NCBI GenBank assembly: GCA_017941505.1
Contig: JAGAWH010000091.1
Span: 1 to 64,000, forward strand
Reading direction: 5' to 3'
DNA from: Faecalicoccus sp.
Lineage (GTDB): Bacteria > Bacillota_I > Bacilli_A > Erysipelotrichales > Erysipelotrichaceae
DNA: 64,000 nucleotides
Position numbers and translations under genes: made by a program. Under the pieces are notes generated by a model, which was given only the letters and a program-made list of their open reading frames with translations, was not told where the DNA came from and made no database searches. Below are positions 8,477-15,561 of the stretch, piece by piece. Numbering within the stretch: position 1 is the first letter of the stretch; every line of letters begins with the position of its first letter.

Positions 8477-8509
8477 AAAAAAGATACAGTATCAAGTAAA
8501 CTGTATCTT
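8477..8509 (-). terminator. Terminator between the repeat-protein gene and the two-component genes
   Basis: Perfect stem AAGATACAGT (8481-8490) / ACTGTATCTT (8500-8509) with a T run on the minus strand. The plus strand also has eight T after the stem. It lies 15-47 bp upstream of the response regulator start, so it can act as an attenuator for the two-component genes. Confidence 0.8.
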
Positions 8510-8554
8510 TTTTTTGTTTTAAATTCAATCTTTGCGGATAAACTGATTTACTGT

Positions 8555-9427
8555 TTATAATTCAGTCTGTTCCACTCCATATAATTTCATCTCCAAGTCC
8601 CAAATGGAATCCAGAATCTTTTCCTCCTCTTCACAGAGCTCGTCGTATTTTTTCTCATCGATCAGATTGCCCCGCTTGTCAAAACATGCATCTTCTTTTT
8701 CATACAGTTCATCCAGCTTGGCATAGGCATCAATCAAAGTTTTCTTTTCATCTTCGGTCAAGTCCTTTGAATCTTCGATTTCTCCATTTGTGATCTTTTC
8801 ATCCATCACGCCTAAGCTTTCGATTAAGGTATTCAGTTTTTCTACAACGGAATCGAATTTGTCCTGGTCGGTAACATTGTAGTCATCATCCACCAGGCTG
8901 TCGATTTCTTTTCCTAAGTCAAAGATCTGTCCGATGATATCAATGTATTCTTTTTTCTGGTCTTCATCTAAATAAGGTGTCTTTTCTACAAATTCTGTTA
9001 TATAAGCCTGACTTTTTTCAACATCTTCTTTATCCATCTTCTTCTGGATATCCGCAATCGAATCCCAAAGCTCTTTTTCTTCTTTCTCTAACTCATCCAG
9101 TTTTTTTTGATCAATAATATTGCCCTTGTCATCGACACACTCTACCATCTGATCATATAAAGCATAGATCTTTTCTAAAGTATCGTTTACCTTTTCTTTT
9201 TCTTGATCGGTTAATGTTTCATAATCATTCAGAAAGCTGTAATCCTCTTCATCATAAGTATAGCTTGAGCCCCAGTAATCATCGTTATATTCTTCCGGAA
9301 AACCGAATTCTTCCACTTCCGGCTCTGATTCTTTTTCTTTGGCAAATGCCTGGATAGATTGAACGAACGGAGCTCCTGCAAGTAATGCTGCCAATGCAGC
9401 TTTTGTCATCCTGTTTGAAATTTTCAT
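8555..9427 (-). CDS. Secreted three-repeat acidic protein, copy A
   Basis: Unknown family. A signal peptide (about residues 1-28, AAALAALLAG-like core, AFA cleavage) is followed by an acidic linker and three imperfect repeats of about 62 residues at 70-131, 151-212 and 221-282. Each repeat starts (D/T)L(T/D)xxEKK and contains a D-x-K-GN-x-x-D turn followed by KKxDEL and an SIxDIxxKM end, and is probably helical. The D-x-x-G-N turn resembles a calcium loop but lacks the first and last EF-hand ligands. A paralogue is encoded immediately upstream and a two-component system downstream. Role inferred: exported or surface-associated stress protein. Confidence 0.8.
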   Translation of the reverse strand: MKISNRMTKAALAALLAGAPFVQSIQAFAKEKESEPEVEEFGFPEEYNDDYWGSSYTYDEEDYSFLNDYETLTDQEKEKVNDTLEKIYALYDQMVECVDDKGNIIDQKKLDELEKEEKELWDSIADIQKKMDKEDVEKSQAYITEFVEKTPYLDEDQKKEYIDIIGQIFDLGKEIDSLVDDDYNVTDQDKFDSVVEKLNTLIESLGVMDEKITNGEIEDSKDLTEDEKKTLIDAYAKLDELYEKEDACFDKRGNLIDEKKYDELCEEEEKILDSIWDLEMKLYGVEQTEL

Positions 9428-9476
9428 TTTTTATTTTACCCCTCTTGATCGGCACTTACTGCCTTTTTACGGTTTC

Positions 9477-9532
9477 ATTATATAAATGCAGGGAATCTTA
9501 AATCCCCATAAAGCTGAGGCAAATCTGTCACA
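9477..9532 (-). promoter_or_regulatory. Activator-type promoter of repeat protein A
   Basis: On the minus strand TGTGACA (complement of 9526-9532), TGGGGAT (9502-9508) and TATAAT (9477-9482) occur in order. The -35 position (GGATTT, 17 bp from the -10) is poor. The same three blocks with identical spacing precede copy B. The distances between blocks are about 11-bp multiples, typical of tandem OmpR-family binding sites. Confidence 0.6.
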
Positions 9533-9540
9533 AAAATGTC

Positions 9541-9564
9541 AAAAAAAGATGCAGACTATTCTGC
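9541..9564 (-). terminator. Terminator of repeat protein B
   Basis: Stem GCAGA (9551-9555) / TCTGC (9560-9564), followed by seven T on the minus strand (9541-9547). Confidence 0.65.
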
Positions 9565-9579
9565 ACCTTATCATCCTAT

Positions 9580-10434
9580 CTAATTCGCTGTTTCGAATTC
9601 AGAAACATCCCATCCATACATTTTAGCTTCGATATCTTCGATGGAAGTGATGATCTTGCCTTCTTCTTCCATAATCTTGTCTAATGCCTTCTGGTCAGTG
9701 ACATTTCCATCTTCATCGTAATATTCATTTTCCTTATCATACAGATCACGTAATTTCGCATAAGCATCTTTTAATGTTTTCTTTTCATCATCGGTCAAAT
9801 CCTTGGAATCATCGATTTCACCTTCGGTAATTTTAATATCCAGCTTATCTGTAATTTCATGAATCTTGTCGATTTCATCCATGATCTTGTTGAATTTCTT
9901 TTCATCGGTAACATTGCCCTGAACATCCACATATTTCATGGATTTTTCATATAAATCAAAGTATTTGTCAAGCGCCTCGAGATACTGTTTCTTTTCATCC
10001 TTATCCAGATATTTGCTGTTATTGATGTAGTCATAAGCACTTTCTTTGCCCTTTTTGATGTCTTCTTTGGTCATCTTGGCATCAATATCCGCAACGGATT
10101 CCCAGATTTCCTTTTCTTTTTTCTCAAGCTCATCCAGCTTTTTCTGATCTTTCACATTGCCTTTCTCATCATAGCAGTCTTCATACTCAACATATAATTT
10201 GTCAATCTGATCCCAGGCATCACGTAATGTCTTTTTTTCTTCCTCTGACAAGGATTCATATTCATCCAGCCAATCATACTCTTCCTGAGGCTCATCTGCT
10301 TTTTCATCAAAGTAAGTCACAATCTCAAAATCCTCTTCGGCAAATACATTTGATGCAGCCCCCGCAAACGGTGCTGTTACCAATAATGCAGCTAAAGCTG
10401 CCTTTACTAATTTCTTTGTTGATGTATTTTTCAT
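9580..10434 (-). CDS. Secreted three-repeat acidic protein, copy B
   Basis: Paralogue of the protein at 8555-9427. The signal peptide spans about residues 1-32 (FAGAASNVFA). Three repeats follow at 61-121, 141-202 and 211-272, each with the helix-turn pattern EKKxLxDAxxKxxxLY, then D-x-x-GN-V-x-D, then a Glu/Lys-rich helix ending in DIxAKM. Copies A and B align end to end, so the duplication involved the whole gene plus its promoter. No anchor motif is visible, so the protein may be released or bound non-covalently. The function is unknown. Confidence 0.8.
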   Translation of the reverse strand: MKNTSTKKLVKAALAALLVTAPFAGAASNVFAEEDFEIVTYFDEKADEPQEEYDWLDEYESLSEEEKKTLRDAWDQIDKLYVEYEDCYDEKGNVKDQKKLDELEKKEKEIWESVADIDAKMTKEDIKKGKESAYDYINNSKYLDKDEKKQYLEALDKYFDLYEKSMKYVDVQGNVTDEKKFNKIMDEIDKIHEITDKLDIKITEGEIDDSKDLTDDEKKTLKDAYAKLRDLYDKENEYYDEDGNVTDQKALDKIMEEEGKIITSIEDIEAKMYGWDVSEFETAN

Positions 10435-10477
10435 AGTTTTCCACCCTCCTGATACAGTACATCTTTACTGTGATTTC

Positions 10478-10533
10478 ATTATAGAGGTTCAAGTTGGATA
10501 AAATCCCCACAAACATGTCTCGAAATTGTCACA
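10478..10533 (-). promoter_or_regulatory. Activator-type promoter of repeat protein B
   Basis: Minus-strand TGTGACA (complement of 10527-10533), TGGGGAT (10503-10509) and TATAAT (10478-10483). The gaps from the -10 to each block match those of copy A to the base. GTGACA and GAGACA lie 11 bp apart here. Confidence 0.6.
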
Positions 10534-10540
10534 AAAGTGT

Positions 10541-10565
10541 AAAAAAAAGCAGGAAAATCCTGCTT
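10541..10565 (-). terminator. Terminator of the RNA methyltransferase gene
   Basis: Stem AAGCAGGA (10547-10554) / TCCTGCTT (10558-10565) with a T run on the minus strand; the arm overlaps the stop codon. Confidence 0.75.
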
Positions 10566-11730
10566 AATGTCTCTTTGGAGCCGGTTTCTTTCGCTGTTTT
10601 AAAACGCAGACAGCTTCAATTTTATCCGTGTTTGGGAACATATCTACCAATTCAATCCGATCGGTATAATAATCATTTAGCTTAAAGCTGTTTAAATCTC
10701 TGGTGAGCGTCTTCGGATCACAGGAAATATAAACAATCTTTTTTGGATTCATACGGCACGCATTATCGATAAAGGCATGCGTCGTTCCGGCACGAGGCGG
10801 ATCCAGAATAATAATATCGTAGTGGTTTTTCTGACGTATTGCCTCTGCCATATATTTGGTAGAATCCATGGCGATAAAGCGGGCATTGGAAATATGGTTT
10901 GCCGAGGCATTGCGTCTGGCGCATTCAATCGCTTCCGGATTAATTTCCACACCAACCACCTGTCTGCAGTAATCCGCAACAGATAATCCGATTGTTCCTA
11001 CACCGCAATAGGTATCCAATACCGTATCGGTTTTTTCGATGCCGGCCATATCGATCGCAAGCTTGTATAGTACCTCACACTGTTCGGAATGGATTTGATA
11101 AAAACTTGAAGGTGTGAACATATACTTCTTACCTAACAAAATATCTTCGATATATCCTTTTCCATAGAGAATAAAGGTTTCATTCTCCAAAACGATGCTG
11201 GTATTACGGGGATTCACATTCTGTAAAATAGTTTTGATCTGAGGAAATTCCTTAACTAATTCATTCACCAGATTTCTTCGTGATGGAAATTGATTTTTAC
11301 CTGTCACAAACACAACCATCATTTCATCCGTAGCATGTCCCCAGCGAATCAATACATGACGTAGTAATCCTGTTCCGTTTTTCGGATTATACAACTCGAT
11401 CTTCATGGACTGTACCAGCTCGGTAATCTTCCCAATCACCTGATTGACGATATCGGGATGCATCGGACAGTTCTCGTTATAGACAACTCTGTGCGATTTG
11501 GCAGCATATAAGCCGGCACGCACTACCCCTTTATCCTTGGCAAAGCCTACAATAATCTTATTTCGATATTTTTTATTTAAACGCGCGGTATGCACATCGC
11601 CTACCGTAACCTTCAAATGATTAATCCGCGCAAGATTTTCCACATTCTGTTTTTTAAGTTCTGCCTGTTTTGCGATACCCATACCTAAATAAGGACATCC
11701 ACCGCAGAGTTTTGATACTTTACAATTCAT
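10564..11730 (-). CDS. 23S rRNA (uracil-C5)-methyltransferase, RlmD/RlmCD-like (TrmA/RumA family)
   Basis: SAM-dependent enzyme that makes m5U in 23S rRNA. The N-terminus CKVSKLCGGCPYLG supplies 4Fe-4S cysteines. The methyltransferase domain has DTYCGVGTIGLS (SAM loop), ILDPPRAGT and the nucleophile motif VYISCDPKTLTRDL. An upstream in-frame ATG at 11787 exists, but the ATG at 11728-11730 has GAAGG at proper distance and gives the normal N-terminus, so it is preferred. No N-terminal TRAM domain is evident before the cluster. RlmC-, RlmD- or TrmFO-replacing specificities cannot be told apart here. Confidence 0.9.
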   Translation of the reverse strand: MNCKVSKLCGGCPYLGMGIAKQAELKKQNVENLARINHLKVTVGDVHTARLNKKYRNKIIVGFAKDKGVVRAGLYAAKSHRVVYNENCPMHPDIVNQVIGKITELVQSMKIELYNPKNGTGLLRHVLIRWGHATDEMMVVFVTGKNQFPSRRNLVNELVKEFPQIKTILQNVNPRNTSIVLENETFILYGKGYIEDILLGKKYMFTPSSFYQIHSEQCEVLYKLAIDMAGIEKTDTVLDTYCGVGTIGLSVADYCRQVVGVEINPEAIECARRNASANHISNARFIAMDSTKYMAEAIRQKNHYDIIILDPPRAGTTHAFIDNACRMNPKKIVYISCDPKTLTRDLNSFKLNDYYTDRIELVDMFPNTDKIEAVCVLKQRKKPAPKRH

Positions 11731-11788
11731 AGAGCACCTTCTCTTTTCTTCCCATGAGAGTATACCCAACATTTTTGAAAGAAACAAG

Positions 11789-11812
11789 AAAAAAGACAGG
11801 ATTTCCTGTCTT
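11789..11812 (-). terminator. Terminator of htpG
   Basis: Stem AAGACAGGA (11793-11801) / TCCTGTCTT (11804-11812), followed by TTTTTTCTTG on the minus strand. Confidence 0.75.
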
Positions 11813-13724
11813 ATTCATTGTTGGAGCTTACTAAGAGTTCGCAGATCTTTTTCGAATACGCAATCGGATCTTCAATTGGGAAGCCCTCGATCAATAAAGC
11901 CTGATCATATAAAACCTCAGTAACTTCCTTAACTTTATCCTTATCTGTTTCATACAGCTTTTGAAGCGTATTGAAGATTGGATGATTTGGATTGATTTCC
12001 AAGATACGGGTAGCCTTCATCGGACCCATGAAATTGTCTTCCTGCGGCATAGCGGCAAAGACACGTTCCATTTCAAAGGAGATTCCCTCACCGGCTGTAA
12101 GAACCACCGGATCTTCGCTTAATTTATTGGATAATCGTACTTCAGCAGCCTTATCACCTAAAGCTTCCTTCATATAATCCAATAATCCCTTGTTATCTTC
12201 TTTTGTCTTATTTAATGCTTCCTTTTCTTCTTCTGTATCCAGATCTAAATCGCCCTGGGCTGCATTTTTAAATGTCTTCTCACGATATGTCATCAGTGAC
12301 TGCATCACAAATTCATCGACATTGTCCATGAGATACAGAACTTCGTATTCCTTTTTCTTTAAAGTCTGTACAACCGGCAGTTTATCGATTAATTCAATAT
12401 CGCTTCCGGAAACATAATAGATTTCCTTCTGGTCTTCCTTCATGCGGTTAACATATTCATTTAAAGTAACCAGTTTACTTTCCTTAGAAGAATAGAACAT
12501 CAATAAATCCTGCAGTTTTTCTTTGTCCATACCATAGTTATTGTAGGTACCGAACTTTAAGTTAATGCCAAATTTATTCCAGAAATCTTCATATTTTTCA
12601 CGCTCTTTTGTCAGCATTGTCGCAAGTTCTGATAATACCTTTTTCTCAATGCGGCCGGCCATCACCTTTAATTGATGATCGTGCTGCAACATTTCACGGG
12701 AAATATTTAAAGACAGATCCTGAGAGTCTACAAGACCCTTCACAAAGCGCAGGTAATCCGGTAGCAGCTCTTCGGCATGATCCATGATAAATACACCACG
12801 GCAATATAACTGTAAACCTTTCTTGTAGTCCTGCTGATAGAAGCCCTGCGGAACACGATTAGGGATGTACAGTAAAGCTGTAAAATCCACATTACCTTCT
12901 ACGCTGAAATGAATCACGCGGGCAGGATCCTGGTAATCCATAAAGTGATCTTTATAGAACTGGTTGTACTCTTCATCCGTAATCTTAGATTTCTGGCGTT
13001 TCCATAAAGGAACCATAGAGTTTAATGTCTGATCTTCGATCACTGTTTCATATTCCGGCTTTTCCTGATCTTCAGTTCCTTCTTTCATCTTAGAAGTTTC
13101 CACATTCATCTTGACCGGATAACGGATATAATCCGAATACTTCTTAACTAAGTTTCTTAATGTATATGTTTCCAAGTAGTCGGAATACTTATCATTTTCC
13201 GTATCTTCCTTTAATTTCAGGATGATAGTTGTACCGTGACCATCTCTTGAAGATGGTTCAATGGTATAACCGCTTTTTCCATCGGAAACCCATTCATAGG
13301 CATCTTCGCCATCCTTTTTAGAGATAACGGTTAACTCATCGGCAACCATAAAGGCAGAATAGAATCCTACACCAAATTGCCCGATAATATCGATATCCTT
13401 CTTATCGTCTTTATCCATCTCTTCTTTAAATGCCAGAGAACCGGATTTTGCGATTGTTCCTAAGTTTTCCTCTAATTCCTCTTTGGTCATACCGATACCG
13501 TTATCCGTAATGGTTAAGGTACGGGCATCCTTATTCGGAATTAAACGAATTTCAAATTCAGATGGGTCAATATGACCGGCGTTAGAATAATAATACTTAT
13601 CAATCGCATCACTCGCATTGGAAATCAATTCTCTTAAGAAGATTTCTTTGTGTGTATAGATGGAATTGATCATCAAATCCAATAATCTTTGCGATTCAGC
13701 TTGAAATTGCTTCTTTTCAGACAT
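11811..13724 (-). CDS. htpG: Hsp90-family chaperone HtpG
   Basis: ATP-dependent cytoplasmic chaperone dimer. The N-terminal GHKL ATPase has ELISNASDAIDK, TITDNGIGMTKEEL, GTIAKSGS and GQFGVGFYSAFMVA. The middle domain carries LYCRGVFIMDHAEELLPDYLRFVKG and the catalytic-loop LNISREMLQ. The 637-residue length is normal. A consensus sigma-A promoter is overlapped by two CIRCE inverted repeats, so HrcA repression is expected. This is notable because Bacillus subtilis htpG is not an HrcA target. The AAAGGAG ribosome site precedes the ATG at 13722-13724. Confidence 0.98.
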   Translation of the reverse strand: MSEKKQFQAESQRLLDLMINSIYTHKEIFLRELISNASDAIDKYYYSNAGHIDPSEFEIRLIPNKDARTLTITDNGIGMTKEELEENLGTIAKSGSLAFKEEMDKDDKKDIDIIGQFGVGFYSAFMVADELTVISKKDGEDAYEWVSDGKSGYTIEPSSRDGHGTTIILKLKEDTENDKYSDYLETYTLRNLVKKYSDYIRYPVKMNVETSKMKEGTEDQEKPEYETVIEDQTLNSMVPLWKRQKSKITDEEYNQFYKDHFMDYQDPARVIHFSVEGNVDFTALLYIPNRVPQGFYQQDYKKGLQLYCRGVFIMDHAEELLPDYLRFVKGLVDSQDLSLNISREMLQHDHQLKVMAGRIEKKVLSELATMLTKEREKYEDFWNKFGINLKFGTYNNYGMDKEKLQDLLMFYSSKESKLVTLNEYVNRMKEDQKEIYYVSGSDIELIDKLPVVQTLKKKEYEVLYLMDNVDEFVMQSLMTYREKTFKNAAQGDLDLDTEEEKEALNKTKEDNKGLLDYMKEALGDKAAEVRLSNKLSEDPVVLTAGEGISFEMERVFAAMPQEDNFMGPMKATRILEINPNHPIFNTLQKLYETDKDKVKEVTEVLYDQALLIEGFPIEDPIAYSKKICELLVSSNNE

Positions 13725-13736
13725 GGTATCACTCCT

Positions 13737-13763
13737 TTAGCACTCTAACTGTCTGCATGCTAA
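13737..13763 (-). promoter_or_regulatory. CIRCE operator 1 (HrcA site) over the htpG start region
   Basis: TTAGCACTC (13737-13745), N9, GCATGCTAA (13755-13763). This matches the CIRCE consensus with 9/9 in one arm and 7/9 in the other. It covers the predicted transcription start and touches the ribosome site. Confidence 0.8.
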
Positions 13764-13766
13764 TAT

Positions 13767-13795
13767 ATAATACAACCTCCTATTAGCACTGTCAA
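13767..13795 (-). promoter_or_regulatory. Sigma-A promoter of htpG
   Basis: On the minus strand TTGACA (complement of 13790-13795) and TATTAT (13767-13772) are 17 bp apart, close to consensus. The -35 lies inside CIRCE 2. Confidence 0.8.
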
Positions 13796-13809
13796 CTAAA
13801 AAGTGCTAA
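13783..13809 (-). promoter_or_regulatory. CIRCE operator 2 over the htpG -35
   Basis: TTAGCACTG (13783-13791), N9, AAGTGCTAA (13801-13809); 8/9 match in each arm. Centre-to-centre distance from CIRCE 1 is 46 bp. Confidence 0.8.
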
Positions 13810-13823
13810 GAGTATAGTTAAAG

Positions 13824-13845
13824 AAAACGGGATTACTCCCGTTTT
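13824..13845 (-). terminator. Terminator of the PHP phosphatase gene
   Basis: Stem AAAACGGG (13824-13831) / CCCGTTTT (13838-13845), T-rich on the minus strand; overlaps the stop codon. Confidence 0.65.
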
Positions 13846-14710
13846 AAAGTGCATGGAATGTTGGTACCATTTTATCGAACGTACAGATTTCTTTAAATCC
13901 GATTTCTTCCTTTAAGATACGGTATCCTTCATCGAGATGATCTGCTAACATTCTGGATACATGGGCATCGGATCCTACCGTGATGATCTTACCGCCTAAA
14001 TCTTTATATAGGCGAAGTATATCACGGGAAGGCTGGGTATCTTTTAAGCCATATTTCCAGCTGGAAGTATTCAGTTCAATCCCCTTACCATCGGCAATCG
14101 CCAGCTTTAAGATCTCCGCAATCATATCCTTTACCTTTTCAAAAGGATATACGCCGTTTTTATCATAGCGAACAATCAAATCTAAATGTGCCAATACCGA
14201 ATAGTCCTTGAACACTTTCTGTACTTCATAGATTTCCCGATAATACTCTTCATTATATTCTTTCTGTGTCTTTCCTCTCTGGAAATCCTGTGTCCAGAAT
14301 TCCAGATTATTTACCTGATGCATCGATAATAAGACAAAATCAAGTTCATTTTTATAGGTTTGATAGAGTCTCTTATATTGGTCTACCGTTATTGTCTGAA
14401 TTCCGAATTCCAGACCTTTTTTAAGAACGATCTGTCCTTTATATGTCTCTTTCATCCTATCTAACTTAGAAAAGTATTCCGGATAGTTGACATTGGCAAG
14501 CGGATCCATTTTCTGAACACCGCTGGACATCGTATCACCCGGTCTCCATTCGATATTCCCTTCACTCCAGTCCTTCTTGATTCCATAATCGACATGGTCG
14601 GTAAAACACATCTCATCAAGGCCTAATTCAATACCTCTTTCAATCTGTTTTTCCATTCTTTCTTTGGAATCATCACTGAATTCACAATGTAAATGATAAT
14701 CTGCACGCAT
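13844..14710 (-). CDS. Histidinol-phosphatase family PHP-domain protein
   Basis: Metal-dependent phosphoesterase of the PHP superfamily, resembling HisK-type histidinol-phosphatase. Metal-binding motifs are present in order: DYHLHCEFSDD at the N-terminus, DEMCFTDHVDYG near residue 34, LSMHQ near 131, LAHLDLI near 175 and VGSDAHVSRML near 244. No other histidine biosynthesis genes are in the window, so the substrate is open. It is a single gene with its own AAGGAG site and terminator. Confidence 0.85.
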   Translation of the reverse strand: MRADYHLHCEFSDDSKERMEKQIERGIELGLDEMCFTDHVDYGIKKDWSEGNIEWRPGDTMSSGVQKMDPLANVNYPEYFSKLDRMKETYKGQIVLKKGLEFGIQTITVDQYKRLYQTYKNELDFVLLSMHQVNNLEFWTQDFQRGKTQKEYNEEYYREIYEVQKVFKDYSVLAHLDLIVRYDKNGVYPFEKVKDMIAEILKLAIADGKGIELNTSSWKYGLKDTQPSRDILRLYKDLGGKIITVGSDAHVSRMLADHLDEGYRILKEEIGFKEICTFDKMVPTFHAL

Positions 14711-14790
14711 AATAATCTCCTTTAAATTGATTTTTTTTCTATATTTAGTATAATGTTTCCAAATTTTACGTTCAATCTATTTCATCATAT

Positions 14791-14813
14791 AAAAACCCTG
14801 CCTGGCAGGGTTT
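14791..14813 (-). terminator. Terminator downstream of the GNAT gene
   Basis: Near-perfect stem AAACCCTGCC (14793-14802) / GGCAGGGTTT (14804-14813), followed by TT and AT-rich sequence on the minus strand. The 95 bp between it and the GNAT stop codon show no convincing gene. Confidence 0.6.
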
Positions 14814-14908
14814 AAGGTTAGTCTAAATCTGTTCCGTTGAATGCGGTTTCTTGGTTTACCGAATCTTTGATTCAATATCTTCAAAAAGATTCGTTGATTC
14901 CTTCCTTT

Positions 14909-15481
14909 TTACTGTATCTGTGTTTTTTCTTTTAAGATTTCTGTTTCCCGCTGCCAATTGTCGCGGTTTTCTTTTTCGCTGCATCCTTTAAATTCACCTA
15001 AATACGGAGTAAACTCCATTCTTGATAAAAGAATGACAGCGCCATAAGCACCTAACGGAAGTGTGCAATACAATGGATATTTGGATGGAGATGCTTCATA
15101 TTGCAGTGCTAAACGGCTGACAATCGCTTTACCGATTCCCTGATATTGATCATCTTCTGATACCGAGAGATTTTGAAGCGATAAACGCTTCATTCCATAC
15201 TCGTCCCCATTCATTAACACACCGGAGCCTACCAGCTGTCCAGCATCATTAGAAACAAGCACAAGTTTCTTTGTATCCATTTTGTCTAAGCTGGCAAGTG
15301 CATCCTCTTGATTGTCAAATACACCGGTAGAAAGATGCAGATTGCACCACATATCCTTCATGGAATCATCCCATGAAACATAGCTGTAACCTTTTGGTAA
15401 GGAATATTCTTTGTAGATCGTTCCCTTAGGCAAAATCATTAATAATTTTGTTGAGGGAAGAGTTTTATCAATTATAGTCAT
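14909..15481 (-). CDS. GNAT-family N-acetyltransferase
   Basis: Acetyl-CoA dependent acyltransferase of unknown substrate. The core motif is LQNLSVSEDDQYQGIGKAIVSRLA, a variant of the Q/RxxGxG/A acetyl-CoA loop at about residues 117-140. ATG codons also occur 12 and 11 codons upstream. A TATAAT lies between them and the ATG at 15479-15481, and GGGTGAT precedes that ATG, so the shorter 190-residue form is preferred. It is bracketed by terminators and so transcribed alone. Confidence 0.78.
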   Translation of the reverse strand: MTIIDKTLPSTKLLMILPKGTIYKEYSLPKGYSYVSWDDSMKDMWCNLHLSTGVFDNQEDALASLDKMDTKKLVLVSNDAGQLVGSGVLMNGDEYGMKRLSLQNLSVSEDDQYQGIGKAIVSRLALQYEASPSKYPLYCTLPLGAYGAVILLSRMEFTPYLGEFKGCSEKENRDNWQRETEILKEKTQIQ

Positions 15482-15497
15482 ACATATCACCCGCATC

Positions 15498-15503
15498 ATT
15501 ATA
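15498..15503 (-). promoter_or_regulatory. -10 box of the GNAT gene
   Basis: Minus-strand TATAAT (complement of 15498-15503), with only a poor -35 (TTCTTA) 17 bp upstream. It decides the start codon, because the upstream ATGs would lie before the transcription start. Confidence 0.45.
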
Positions 15504-15520
15504 ACATCCATCATCAAAAA

Positions 15521-15554
15521 TAAGAAACCCGTCTTCAGAAATCTGAAAACGGGT
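15521..15554 (-). terminator. Terminator of the DUF2812 gene
   Basis: Long stem ACCCGTCTTCAGA (15527-15539) / TCTGAAAACGGGT (15542-15554) with internal mismatches, followed by TTCTTATTTTT on the minus strand. Confidence 0.75.
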
Positions 15555-15561
15555 AAATATC

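Noticed and set aside
8555..10434. EF-hand or dockerin calcium loops in the repeat proteins
   Set aside because: The D-x-[KD]-G-N turn lacks the first ligand and the position-12 Glu of an EF-hand, and loop spacing differs. Calcium binding is not supported.
14814..14908. Possible small gene after the GNAT gene (an AGGAAGG lies before it)
   Set aside because: All frames stop within a few codons and no ATG, GTG or TTG fits the ribosome site.
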